This document shows positions 33,298 to 42,062 of a DNA stretch of 64,000 bases, one piece after another (position 1 is the first letter of the stretch; every line of letters begins with the position of its first letter). Under the pieces are notes generated by a model that did not search any database, was not told the DNA's origin, and saw only the letters and a program-made list of their open reading frames with translations. The stretch comes from Alistipes sp. (GTDB taxonomy: Bacteria > Bacteroidota > Bacteroidia > Bacteroidales > Rikenellaceae), in the NCBI RefSeq assembly GCF_020026455.1, contig NZ_JAHHQJ010000006.1, forward strand, positions 1 to 64,000, read 5' to 3'. The translations under genes and the position numbers were made by a program.

Positions 33298-35853
33298 ATG
33301 AAAGAAGCAGCAAACAAAATAGCAGGCGCAACACTGATTCTTGGTATAATCATCACCGTCGGTTACATATCATACTATTATTTTTCGTACTGGGATACCC
33401 TCAGTGCCAAGGAAGCCAACACCTCGCTGCTGCAACTGCCGGCCAATCATCCCGACATCACCGATATGAAACCCGAGAAATTCCCGGCCGAGGATGCCTA
33501 TTGTCTGGCCTGCCATCAGGGAATTGAGCCGGCGCGTCCTCTGGGATCGGCCATGATGAAGCAGATCCTTGAAAAAGGGGAAGCCCTGGGCGATCCGAAC
33601 GGATGTGTGGTCTGCCATGGGGGGAATCCGAAGGAAACCGCAAACGAGGATGCGGCACACAGCGGAGCGCCTGCAGGCAGCGCCATCAGGGAGTTCACTC
33701 CGACTCCGGGGGCATTGCAGGTAAACGCGAACACATGCGGACTATGTCATCAGGACCATACCTACAATGTCCATCGTTCGATAATGAACACGGATGCCGG
33801 CAAAATGAAGGCCATAACCTGGAGTTTCGGAATAGATACGGAAAACAGGGACCACATCTATGGCGACCATGATATTGACGACCCGGACGGAGACGAACCC
33901 CGATTCGGATCGGAGGCATATAAAGCCTACATGAAGGAAATGGCAGCCCGATTTCCGGGACAATATCCGAAGGAGCTGAAAAAGATTCCGGAAGTTTCGA
34001 TGGAAGAGCTAAGTCAGATGCCGGAGCAGGCAGCCTTCACCTACCTGCGCAACTGCAATGCCTGCCACCTCAGCAATAAAGGCAAGCAGGGACGGGGATA
34101 TTACCGCGGATCGGGATGCGCGGCGTGCCACAGCATATACAGCAACGAAGGTTTTTATGAGGGGAGCGATCCGTCCATAAGCACAGACCGACCGGGGCAT
34201 GTTCTGGTACATGCGATGCAGGGAACACGGAAATCGGGCGTCGTGATCAACGGACACCAGCTCTCGGGCGTGCAGGTATCGACCTGTGCAGCCTGTCATT
34301 CGGCCGGACGACGGATAGGACATGCCTATCAGGGGCTGATGGCTTTAGGTCACGGTGAGAACCGGGGTCCGTTCGACTCGCGGGGACTTCCGCAGGAAAG
34401 CAATGCCGGATATGTGTTCAAATACATAAAGAATGACGCCCACCACCGGCTGGAAAAGGATGGCAAAACGGTAACAGGACTACTTTGCCAGGATTGTCAC
34501 ACGACAAATGCCATGCACGGAAACGGCAATATCGGGGCGACAACGCTGGCTACGATCGAGATCGAATGCGCCGACTGTCATGGAACCCCGACACATTATC
34601 CGTGGGAGCTGCCTCTGGGATTCGGCGACGAGTTCGGCAAGGAGCTTGATGCGAACCGGCCCCGCGGTCTGGCGGAAGAGCCCATGCAGGTGACGCAGCA
34701 GTTCGGGACCGTGTATCCGAAGGAAGACGGATACATACTTTCCGCCAGGGGCAACGCCTTGGGCAATGCGGTTCGCCGCGGAGACAAGGTGATCGTCCAT
34801 TCGGACGGCGGACACGATTTTGAGGTGCCGGTATTGAAGACGCTGGCCCGGCACGATGCGTGGCGGAACCCCGTCAAGGCAAAGACGGCAATGGTGGGAA
34901 TCCCCAAGCACATGGAAAGTCTGGAGTGTTACGCATGCCACTCGACATGGGCCGCCCAGTATTACGGCTACAAGTATGTCATAGACTATACCCGATCCTC
35001 CATCGACTGGCTCGAATCGGCCGAAAAGACGGCCGCAGACGGAACTACGGCCGATTACAACAACAGGCATGTCATGCAGAAGGGCGCCCCGACCTATGGC
35101 GACTACAGTCACGTGCGATGGGAGAACCCGCCTCTGGGAATCAACGGCGAAGGAAGGGTCGCTCCGCTGGTGGGAGTAATACAGACCGTCAGCACCGTCA
35201 TCGGTCCTGACGGAGAGACCATTGTCCATAACCGAGTGGCCAAAACGGCCGAAGGATACAATGCCATGGAACTGGCCCCGCTCAACCCGCATACGACGTC
35301 CCTGACTTCCAGAGAATGCAGCGACTGCCATGGAAATTCCGTGGCCAGCGGTTACGGCATGAATCACGGGAAATACGATGCCGAGCCCGAGATCGCAAGA
35401 TATGCCGATGTGGTCGATGCAAACGGAGGGAACGTAAGCCGCTTCACAAAGGCACAGATAAATGCCATCAAACAGCTGCACGGCGATTTCATGCAGCTCA
35501 TCGACACAGACGGCAATCAGGTGCAGACGATAGACTCACACTGGCCGACGTCCATGCCGCTGACCGAACAACAGCGCCATGTACTGAACAGGGAGGGGAC
35601 GTGTCTGGCCTGCCATCAGGATATTCCGGACGGTTCCATCCCGATCCGCATGCTGGGCAAGATCGCAGAGATCGTCAACCTCGATTTTGCATCGGATGAG
35701 GCGCACGCAAAACTGCTGCGCGAAAACAACACTCTGATTTCATGGATCAAGGCAGGCGGCATCGTCGCACTGATTCTGATGATACCGTTCGGGGTTGTAA
35801 TTTATGTCAAGCGCAAAAAAATTATCGGAATAATCAAGCGAATAAAAGGATGA
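33298..35853 (+). CDS. Membrane-anchored undecahaem cytochrome c
   Basis: This 851-residue protein has eleven CxxCH haem-binding motifs starting at residues 69, 103, 147, 253, 274, 330, 397, 424, 544, 674 and 769. One membrane segment lies at each end (about 10-29 and 816-836), so the haem body should sit in the periplasm. No CxxCK or other variant haem site was seen. It does not resemble NrfA or NrfH. It might pass electrons from the quinone pool to an unknown acceptor, or itself be a reductase; neither can be decided. It overlaps the cytochrome assembly gene by 4 bp (ATGA). Confidence 0.9.
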   Translation: MKEAANKIAGATLILGIIITVGYISYYYFSYWDTLSAKEANTSLLQLPANHPDITDMKPEKFPAEDAYCLACHQGIEPARPLGSAMMKQILEKGEALGDPNGCVVCHGGNPKETANEDAAHSGAPAGSAIREFTPTPGALQVNANTCGLCHQDHTYNVHRSIMNTDAGKMKAITWSFGIDTENRDHIYGDHDIDDPDGDEPRFGSEAYKAYMKEMAARFPGQYPKELKKIPEVSMEELSQMPEQAAFTYLRNCNACHLSNKGKQGRGYYRGSGCAACHSIYSNEGFYEGSDPSISTDRPGHVLVHAMQGTRKSGVVINGHQLSGVQVSTCAACHSAGRRIGHAYQGLMALGHGENRGPFDSRGLPQESNAGYVFKYIKNDAHHRLEKDGKTVTGLLCQDCHTTNAMHGNGNIGATTLATIEIECADCHGTPTHYPWELPLGFGDEFGKELDANRPRGLAEEPMQVTQQFGTVYPKEDGYILSARGNALGNAVRRGDKVIVHSDGGHDFEVPVLKTLARHDAWRNPVKAKTAMVGIPKHMESLECYACHSTWAAQYYGYKYVIDYTRSSIDWLESAEKTAADGTTADYNNRHVMQKGAPTYGDYSHVRWENPPLGINGEGRVAPLVGVIQTVSTVIGPDGETIVHNRVAKTAEGYNAMELAPLNPHTTSLTSRECSDCHGNSVASGYGMNHGKYDAEPEIARYADVVDANGGNVSRFTKAQINAIKQLHGDFMQLIDTDGNQVQTIDSHWPTSMPLTEQQRHVLNREGTCLACHQDIPDGSIPIRMLGKIAEIVNLDFASDEAHAKLLRENNTLISWIKAGGIVALILMIPFGVVIYVKRKKIIGIIKRIKG

Positions 35854-38228
35854 AAATAAAGGTGATTCAGATTTTGGCTTCTTACAGAACCACCCTCTTT
35901 CTCTTGGCAACATATGCCCTGCTAATGGCTGCGGCCACGATCATCGAAAAGCAATACGGGACTCCCGTGGCAAAGGGAATCGTATACTATTCGCCCCTGT
36001 TTTTCCTCATCCAGATATTGCTGTGCGCCGCCTTTGTGTGCACCAGCATGCGCAGGCGTCTTTTCACGGCAGACAAGTGGCACTACTCGCTGCTCCACGG
36101 AGCCTTTATCGTCATCCTTGCCGGAGCCGGCGTCACCCATCTCTGGGGCCGGGAGGGAATCATACACCTCCGCGAGGGAGAAAAAACCCGATTGTTCCGC
36201 CTTAAGGGCAGCGAGGCCCATGCGGAATTGCCGTTCGAGCTGGAGCTGCGGAAATTCAACCTCATCCGCTATCCGGGCTCGCTGAGTCCCTCGTCGTATG
36301 AGAGTTATCTGACGATACATACGCCGGAAGGGGCGCATGAGGTAAAGATCTGCATGAATCACATCCAGGACATGGACGGATACCGTCTTTTTCAGGCTTC
36401 GTACGACGAGGATGAACGGGGAAGCATCCTGTCCGTGAGCGACGACAGCACGGGACGAAGCATCACTTATATCGGATATCTGCTGCTTTTCATAGGGCTG
36501 GCGGGGAGTATTTTCGCGCCAAAGTCCCGTCTCATGAGTGCACGCAGGCGCTTGAACAAGCTAACCGGAACCATCCTTCCGGCCGTGATCCTGTGTTTCG
36601 GATCCTCGCTGGACTGCCATGCGGGCAATATGCCGCAGGATCACCTCCGGGAATTCGGCAGACTGCCCATGCAGTCGGTAAGCGGTCGCATTATCCCGAT
36701 AAACACGTTCGCAGAAGAACTTTTGCAAAAAACGGGAATGCAGGATCAGCTATCCATCCCTGCGGAACAGTGGCTGCTGGAGATGATGACATTTGCCCCC
36801 AAATGGGCGAATATTCCGATCGTCGCCGTAGAAAACAAGAGCATCAGGCACAAATACGGTTGGGAAAAAGAGCGTATTTCCTACCGGGATGCCTTCACCG
36901 GGGAAGGTAAATATCTGTTGGCCGACGAGATTGCCGCGATATACCACAAATCGCCCGAGAAGCGCAACCAGCTGGACAAGGACCTGATAAAACTGGATGA
37001 GCGAATAAACATCATACACCAACTGTTCAACTTCCAGCTTCTCCGGATCTTTCCCCTCCCTGACGGCATGTCGAACAACCATTGGGCTGCCGCGGGGGAT
37101 GACCTGGGTATGATTGCCAAAGAGGCGGCAGCGCAGATCGGACAAATGTTTGCCGATTACCGGCAAGCCGTACGAAACGCATCGGAGAGCGGCAGCTGGG
37201 AAGAAGCCGACCGGGCCTTGCAAACGATAAGCAGATACCAGAAAACGCACGCCGCGCATCTTATAAATGACCTGAAGCTGAAAGCAGAGGTAAGCTACAA
37301 CCACTACAACCTTTCAAACAGCTGCAAGAAAATCTATCTCATAAGCGGCGGCCTGCTGCTATTACTGACTTTCTACTTTTGGTTCAGGCCGGAAAACAGA
37401 GCCGGCAAAAAAGGGCGGAATGTATTAATAGCCTGTGTGGCTTGCGGATTTCTGGCACACAGCTACACGATCATTTTACGATGGTATATCTCGGGATATG
37501 CCCCCTGGAGCAATTCGTACGAGACAATGGTCACCATGGCCTGGGTCGCCGTAGCGGGAGGACTCTTGTTTGCCCGGCGCGACAGCATGACATGTGCCCT
37601 GGCGACACTGTTCGGAGGCATCGCCCTGTTTGTCTCCGAGCTGAACTGGATGGATCCGCAGATAACGCCCCTTGCCCCCGTTTTGAAATCCCCATGGCTG
37701 ATGTTTCATGTGGCAACGCTGATGGCGGCATATGGATTTTTCGGTATTTGCTGCTTTATCGGAGGGGTGAATCTCCTGCTCTCCGGATGCAGCAAACAAT
37801 ACGAGAAGATAGCAATGCAGATAAAACGCCTGACACTTATAAACGAAATACTGATGATCATCGGGATGGCACTGATGGGAATCGGTATTTTCCTGGGAGC
37901 CGTATGGGCCAATGAGTCGTGGGGAAGATATTGGGGATGGGACCCGAAAGAGACATGGGCTCTGATCTCCTTCGTCCTATATGCCCTCGTACTGCATGCG
38001 CACTGGTTCTACCCTACTGCGGATCACAAACGATTCAACCTGCTCGCGCAATTGAGTTTCCTGTCGGTCTTAATGACCTATTTTGGCGTAAACTATCTCT
38101 TGAGCGGCATGCACTCCTACGGGAATACATCGGGACTGACCGATATAAGCATGGCTATATGGCTTCCCGCAATTCTATTCTTCACCATACCCGCCGTCAC
38201 GGCCTACACCAGAATCAGCCGCAAATAA
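35850..38228 (+). CDS. ccsBA: Fused cytochrome c biogenesis protein CcsBA (ResB-CcsA)
   Basis: This 792-residue membrane protein exports haem and attaches it to CxxCH motifs (system II). The N-terminal ResB-like part has membrane segments at about 10-30, 45-65 and 80-100 (YSLLHGAFIVILAGAGVTHL) and a periplasmic region. The C-terminal CcsA part has the haem-binding WWD motif WGRYWGWDPKETWALI near residue 691 and flanking His in HSYTIILRWY and HAHWFYPT. The start is fixed by the ATGA overlap. Coupling to the undecahaem gene suggests dedicated maturation of that cytochrome. Confidence 0.92.
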   Translation: MKIKVIQILASYRTTLFLLATYALLMAAATIIEKQYGTPVAKGIVYYSPLFFLIQILLCAAFVCTSMRRRLFTADKWHYSLLHGAFIVILAGAGVTHLWGREGIIHLREGEKTRLFRLKGSEAHAELPFELELRKFNLIRYPGSLSPSSYESYLTIHTPEGAHEVKICMNHIQDMDGYRLFQASYDEDERGSILSVSDDSTGRSITYIGYLLLFIGLAGSIFAPKSRLMSARRRLNKLTGTILPAVILCFGSSLDCHAGNMPQDHLREFGRLPMQSVSGRIIPINTFAEELLQKTGMQDQLSIPAEQWLLEMMTFAPKWANIPIVAVENKSIRHKYGWEKERISYRDAFTGEGKYLLADEIAAIYHKSPEKRNQLDKDLIKLDERINIIHQLFNFQLLRIFPLPDGMSNNHWAAAGDDLGMIAKEAAAQIGQMFADYRQAVRNASESGSWEEADRALQTISRYQKTHAAHLINDLKLKAEVSYNHYNLSNSCKKIYLISGGLLLLLTFYFWFRPENRAGKKGRNVLIACVACGFLAHSYTIILRWYISGYAPWSNSYETMVTMAWVAVAGGLLFARRDSMTCALATLFGGIALFVSELNWMDPQITPLAPVLKSPWLMFHVATLMAAYGFFGICCFIGGVNLLLSGCSKQYEKIAMQIKRLTLINEILMIIGMALMGIGIFLGAVWANESWGRYWGWDPKETWALISFVLYALVLHAHWFYPTADHKRFNLLAQLSFLSVLMTYFGVNYLLSGMHSYGNTSGLTDISMAIWLPAILFFTIPAVTAYTRISRK

Positions 38229-38503
38229 GACAGAATCAATTTGCCTTGCAGAAGTTACCCCACCACATGGAGGGTAAATCGCGGCTGTCGGTCAAAGCGC
38301 GAGGCTGCATCCGGGATTCCCCGGCCGACAGCCCGCTGGGAAGAGCCTGATCCGGGAAAAAGGTCGGGCTACGGCCCATTACGGCCCGCAAGGGCAGATC
38401 ATGACGATGCCACAAGGCACAGGCGGGGTGCGGATTCATTTTTCAGGGCGGGGGACGTCACGGACAACAGCCGGAATCGGTCCTTCGCTCCCGGAACGGA
38501 GCG
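38229..38503. other. Intergenic, no gene seen
   Basis: The DNA is GC-rich with only a weak hairpin near 38255-38277 (TTACCC/GGGTAA). It leads into the tandem repeat. Confidence 0.5.
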
Positions 38504-38680
38504 GCCCGGAGATAAGCACTGCCCGGAGATGACCGCCGCCCGGAGATAACCGCCCGGAGAAAAGCACTGCCCAGCAGATGACCGCCCGGAGATAACTGCC
38601 GCCCGGAGATGACTGCCGCCCGGAGATAAGCACCGTCCGGCAGATAAGCACGGCCCAGAGAAAAGCGCTGTCCGGATAAA
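38504..38680. repeat. Degenerate 17-bp tandem repeat, about 10-11 copies
   Basis: The unit is GCCCGGAGATAAGCACT with variants ending GACCGCC, AACTGCC or AAGCACC. Units of 14, 15 and 18 bp occur among the 17-bp ones. Frames across the array on the minus strand are low-complexity Ser/Pro/Gly/Leu and have no start or neighbour support, so I treat it as non-coding. Confidence 0.8.
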
Positions 38681-38685
38681 AGGCA

Positions 38686-38716
38686 AGGCCCGGGACGTCG
38701 GTATACGTCCGGGCCT
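38686..38716 (-). terminator. Terminator of the flavodoxin operon
   Basis: AGGCCCGGGACGT (38686-38698) pairs with ACGTCCGGGCCT (38705-38716) with a one-base bulge. It lies 25 bp after the stop of the minus-strand DUF2023 gene, with CTTTT downstream. Confidence 0.65.
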
Positions 38717-38740
38717 CAGCCATCTATTTCCCAGGTCGGC

Positions 38741-39097
38741 TCAGGAAACGAGACCTTTGCGGGAGCAGTAGCGTTTGCACTGGCCTGTGATGTCGTAGCC
38801 GAGCATGGCGCCGAGCATGAAGTCCTCCTCCGGAGAGAGCTCGTTGAGCGGTTTGTGGATGAAGGTCCGCACGGCGTCGAGGCAGAGTCGATTCCCGAAA
38901 TAGAGATTCACCTTGCTCTCGGTAACGGGTTGCGTCAGGTGGGCAATACCCAGCCGGTCGAGCCGATCGCAGAGCAGTGCGGCACAGGTGCGGCACATGG
39001 TGCAGAGAACCAGATGACGAACGCCCTTCTGATATTCGTAGATATTATGCAGAAAGAGCTTCATCGACCCGAAACGGTCGAAATCTTCGGCGCTCAT
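38741..39097 (-). CDS. DUF2023 family protein
   Basis: This 118-residue cytoplasmic protein contains the conserved LFLHNIYEYQKGVRHLVLCT, a Cys-rich CTMCRTCAALLC and NLYFGNRLCLDAVRTFI, matching the Bacteroidetes family DUF2023 (structural genomics target family from Porphyromonas). It follows flavodoxin by 3 bp, an association typical of the family, so it is probably a flavodoxin partner. The four Cys near residues 32-43 and two near the C-terminus could bind metal or be redox active; this is inference. Confidence 0.8.
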   Translation of the reverse strand: MSAEDFDRFGSMKLFLHNIYEYQKGVRHLVLCTMCRTCAALLCDRLDRLGIAHLTQPVTESKVNLYFGNRLCLDAVRTFIHKPLNELSPEEDFMLGAMLGYDITGQCKRYCSRKGLVS

Positions 39098-39100
39098 GGA

Positions 39101-39592
39101 TCAACTGTTTTTGAGTTGCTCGCACCATGCGGCAATCCGGGAGTCGGTTTTTTCGGGGGCGCTTTCGTCGACGGCCAGTCCGAGGAATTGCCCCTCGTTG
39201 CAGATCAGCGAATTGGTCGCCTCATAACCTTCGGAAGCGCAACTGCCCACGAACGTGCATCCGGTCGCCTGCAGTGCCTCGAAGATCAACCCCACGGCAT
39301 CGCAAAAAGTGTCGGGATAGGAGCCGCTGTCACCGCATCCGAACAAAGCGACACGTTTGCCGGAGAGGTTCTGCGTCTTCAGGTTTTCGAGGAATCCGTA
39401 CCAGTCGTCCTGCAACTCCCCGCAGCCCCAGGTCGAACTGCCGAGAATCAGAAGGTCATAGGGCGCAACAGCCTCGGGGGAGACGTCAGCGACATTGTGG
39501 ATGTCGGATGCGGAGATTCCCATCAGGCGGGCGATGTCTTGAGCGACGGCTTCGGTCGTGCCCGTCGTGCTTCCAAAAAAAATTCCGGTCAT
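39101..39592 (-). CDS. fldA: Flavodoxin
   Basis: This 163-residue long-chain flavodoxin, a cytoplasmic FMN electron carrier, has a phosphate loop GSTTGTTE at about residues 7-14, a first flavin loop LGSSTWGCGELQDDWYGF, and a second loop FGCGDSGSYPDTFCDA. The long-chain insertion is present (EGYEATNSLICNEGQFLGL). It is first of a two-gene operon with DUF2023. Flavodoxins replace ferredoxin under iron shortage in many bacteria; a -7-like box (TTTCTTTG, complement around 39628-39638) lies upstream. Confidence 0.93.
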   Translation of the reverse strand: MTGIFFGSTTGTTEAVAQDIARLMGISASDIHNVADVSPEAVAPYDLLILGSSTWGCGELQDDWYGFLENLKTQNLSGKRVALFGCGDSGSYPDTFCDAVGLIFEALQATGCTFVGSCASEGYEATNSLICNEGQFLGLAVDESAPEKTDSRIAAWCEQLKNS

Positions 39593-39807
39593 AATCGTCT
39601 TATTTTCTTAATTTGAAGTTTTGTACAAAGAAACGGTTTTTCGGAAGTCGGGGCAATACCTATTTTTTTGGTTTTTGAGGGTTTCGCCATCCCCTCGTAT
39701 GGGGATAAGGAAGATGCTTCGGGGAAGATCCGGATGGGAGACGGCCTGAAAAACCGCGAATTGAGGTACAAGCAGGAAAAATATCGCCCAATTGCCCGAT
39801 GAAACGA

Positions 39808-39835
39808 AGCGTGGGACCCGCAGGGGTCCCACGCT
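39808..39835 (-). terminator. Terminator of the peptidase operon
   Basis: AGCGTGGGACCC and GGGTCCCACGCT form a perfect 12-bp stem with the loop GCAG, 27 bp after the stop of the last peptidase gene. There is little T-tract. It separates the operon from flavodoxin downstream on the same strand. Confidence 0.7.
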
Positions 39836-39862
39836 CGGCACATGTCGGTATTTCTCAGGGAA

Positions 39863-42052
39863 TCAATGGCTCTTCAGGCGGTTCCGGGTCTTCAGGGCCT
39901 CTTTCCGGAGTTCCTCGGGTTGCTCCCGCGACGAGAGGATTCTTCCGCACATGGACTCGATGGCCGGCCGCTGCCACGAAATCGGGAACCATCCGAGTGC
40001 CTCGACGGCCGCAACGCGCAACTCGAGTTCGAGCGAAGGATCCTCGGCCAGGGCAATCAACCGCGGGACCTCGTCGTGGTGGGGATAGTTGCGGAAATAG
40101 GTAATTTCGCCCTTGCGGCGCGCGAACTTGTTCTTCGCATCGGCGATGAAGGCGAACGACTCCCGGAGCTCCTCCTGCGTCGACTCGATGCGGCGCAGAA
40201 GAGCCTCCAGACGTTTGTCACCCTCATGGAGGTAGGGCTTCGCCGCAAATCCACGCTTCAGGGCCGCGGAGAGTTGCCCGGGATTGAAGAAGTCGAGCGA
40301 ATTCTCCAGCTGGAACCGGACGCGAGCCGACAGGTCATCGTCGGTCAGCAGCTCCACCGCGGCCGTGAGCAACGCCTCGTCGCCACTATCGCCGATCAGA
40401 ATTGCCGCAATCCGGCGAATCAACTCGTAGGAATCGCCCGACGCAACGCGCAGCGCCTCGACCAAACGCGGGTCGTGTCTGGTCGAGAAAAGAAGCAGCG
40501 CCTCGAGCCGCACGCTGCCATACGGGGAGTTGCAGATCCGCTCGTAGAGCAGATCGCCGATCTTCGCATATCCGTTCTCGCTCAGACGCCGCAGGGCGAT
40601 CGCCTCGACATCGGCCGGCATGCCGCCGTCGGCCAGACGCAGCCAGAAGCGGTTGTCGCCACGGCGTGTGGTCAGGGCCGTGCCGAGATCCAGCGACGGC
40701 AGGGCACGATTTACGAAGCGGTAGGTCGGGTCGCCGATCAGGTGCGTTTCGAGGTAGTGCACGTGGCGGCCCCACTGGCCGATGCGCAGGCCGCAGTCGA
40801 GCAGGCCGATGTAACGCCCGGGCCACTTGTCCTGCAGGGCATTGACCGTATTGCCCTGGGTCACGATCGTCCGTCCCGGGCCGAAGATATAGCCCGACGC
40901 GATGCAGTCGTCCTTATGGAACGATCCGTTGAAGCAGGCGTCAAACATTACGAAACGCGGGTTCATCGCCCGGTCGCGGAGGTCTTCCACATGAATATCC
41001 ATCATGTGGTTGAAGATCGAATCGGCGACAAGCAGCGAGTCGCTGACCGCGCACCACGCCTCGGGAACCCCATAGCGCTCGACGAAATACTTCGTCCGCT
41101 CCCGGGGATCCTTGCTCCCGGCGATCTTGCTGCGCAGGTACAGGCGGATGTTCTCGATCGAGGTGTTGATGTCCGATCCACTGCGGTAGCCGGTAATATA
41201 CTGCAAGGTCGGGGAGCCGTGGTGATGGCACAGCGCAACGTCGACATCGGGCTGGGACATCTTCTCCAGAAGGTAGGGCTTCATCGGCCAACGGCTCTGG
41301 AAATCGTAGAAACGCACCTTGTTTCCGGGAGCGAAAAGCCCCGGAAGCTGTTCGCGCAGCGACACCTGCTCGCCCGACCAGGCCTCAAGCGCCTCGGAGT
41401 TGTAGCCGTGACCGCGGAAGACGAAGAGGTTGTCCAGCGCATTGGCCTCGCGGTGAGCGGCCACCACCTTGCGCAGGTAGGCACGCAGCAGGTCGACGGA
41501 ATCGACGCCCGCGCGCTTCGGCGGACGGATCCGCGCCGTATAGATCTGCGATGCGATGTATTGCGGAGACTCGGGCGAAAGCGAATAGTAGAACAGGAGC
41601 GGGTTCGCCTCGTCGCGGCGCAGGAATTCGAACTTCAGCGCCGGATCGTCGTAGTAGCGGTCCGAAGGGACGGACGAAGAGGCCCAGTCGCGGGCCTGGT
41701 TGGCCTTGAACGCCGACGTGAGGTGTTGTGCGTCGCGGATCATCGGGATGGGGATCTCGCCGATGAAAACCGCCCCTTCGAGCGGCGCCCGGCCTCCGAT
41801 CATCGCCTCGATCTGCTCACGGATCGGCTCGGGCGAAGCCCATGCGTCAACCAGCAGATAAGTCCCAAGACCCTCGGTCTCGAGAACCGCCCGGTAGGCG
41901 TCGATCTCCCGGGCTGCCCCGGCATAGCTGCGACTGTCGACAAAGATGGCGAAAGTCGTGGCGCTCTTTACCCCCGGAGGGGTGATTTGCGGCGCGGCAA
42001 CCGTCAGCAACGGGAGAACCAGCGCCAAGCATAAAATGCGGAATCGCTTCAT
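39863..42052 (-). CDS. Caspase-fold (C25/gingipain-like) peptidase with HEAT-like tail, copy A
   Basis: This 729-residue secreted protein has a signal peptide at 1-20. A clan CD-type core is suggested by ALCHHHGSP (candidate catalytic H278) and FVMFDACFNGSF (candidate Cys 373), each at the end of a hydrophobic strand as in gingipains. Shared landmarks with copies B and C are EGAVFIGEIPI, AQHLTSAFK, SVPSDRYYDD and QGNTVNALQDKW. From about residue 470 short helical pairs (RLEALLLFSTRHDPRLVEAL) resemble HEAT repeats. No T9SS tail is present. It is the last gene of the operon, 10 bp after copy B. The family match is by motif, not search. Confidence 0.7.
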   Translation of the reverse strand: MKRFRILCLALVLPLLTVAAPQITPPGVKSATTFAIFVDSRSYAGAAREIDAYRAVLETEGLGTYLLVDAWASPEPIREQIEAMIGGRAPLEGAVFIGEIPIPMIRDAQHLTSAFKANQARDWASSSVPSDRYYDDPALKFEFLRRDEANPLLFYYSLSPESPQYIASQIYTARIRPPKRAGVDSVDLLRAYLRKVVAAHREANALDNLFVFRGHGYNSEALEAWSGEQVSLREQLPGLFAPGNKVRFYDFQSRWPMKPYLLEKMSQPDVDVALCHHHGSPTLQYITGYRSGSDINTSIENIRLYLRSKIAGSKDPRERTKYFVERYGVPEAWCAVSDSLLVADSIFNHMMDIHVEDLRDRAMNPRFVMFDACFNGSFHKDDCIASGYIFGPGRTIVTQGNTVNALQDKWPGRYIGLLDCGLRIGQWGRHVHYLETHLIGDPTYRFVNRALPSLDLGTALTTRRGDNRFWLRLADGGMPADVEAIALRRLSENGYAKIGDLLYERICNSPYGSVRLEALLLFSTRHDPRLVEALRVASGDSYELIRRIAAILIGDSGDEALLTAAVELLTDDDLSARVRFQLENSLDFFNPGQLSAALKRGFAAKPYLHEGDKRLEALLRRIESTQEELRESFAFIADAKNKFARRKGEITYFRNYPHHDEVPRLIALAEDPSLELELRVAAVEALGWFPISWQRPAIESMCGRILSSREQPEELRKEALKTRNRLKSH

Positions 42053-42062
42053 ATCGCTTGCA

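Noticed and set aside
38504..38680. CRISPR array
   Set aside because: The units are 17 bp, directly adjacent and degenerate with no unique spacers, and no cas gene is present.
38399..38723. Two minus-strand frames of 95 codons across the tandem repeat
   Set aside because: Low-complexity translation of the repeat in two frames, with no start signal or partner genes.
39842..42034. 730-codon open frame on the plus strand opposite peptidase A
   Set aside because: It is the mirror of a GC-rich gene. The minus-strand protein has a signal peptide, conserved motifs and two paralogues; the plus frame has none.
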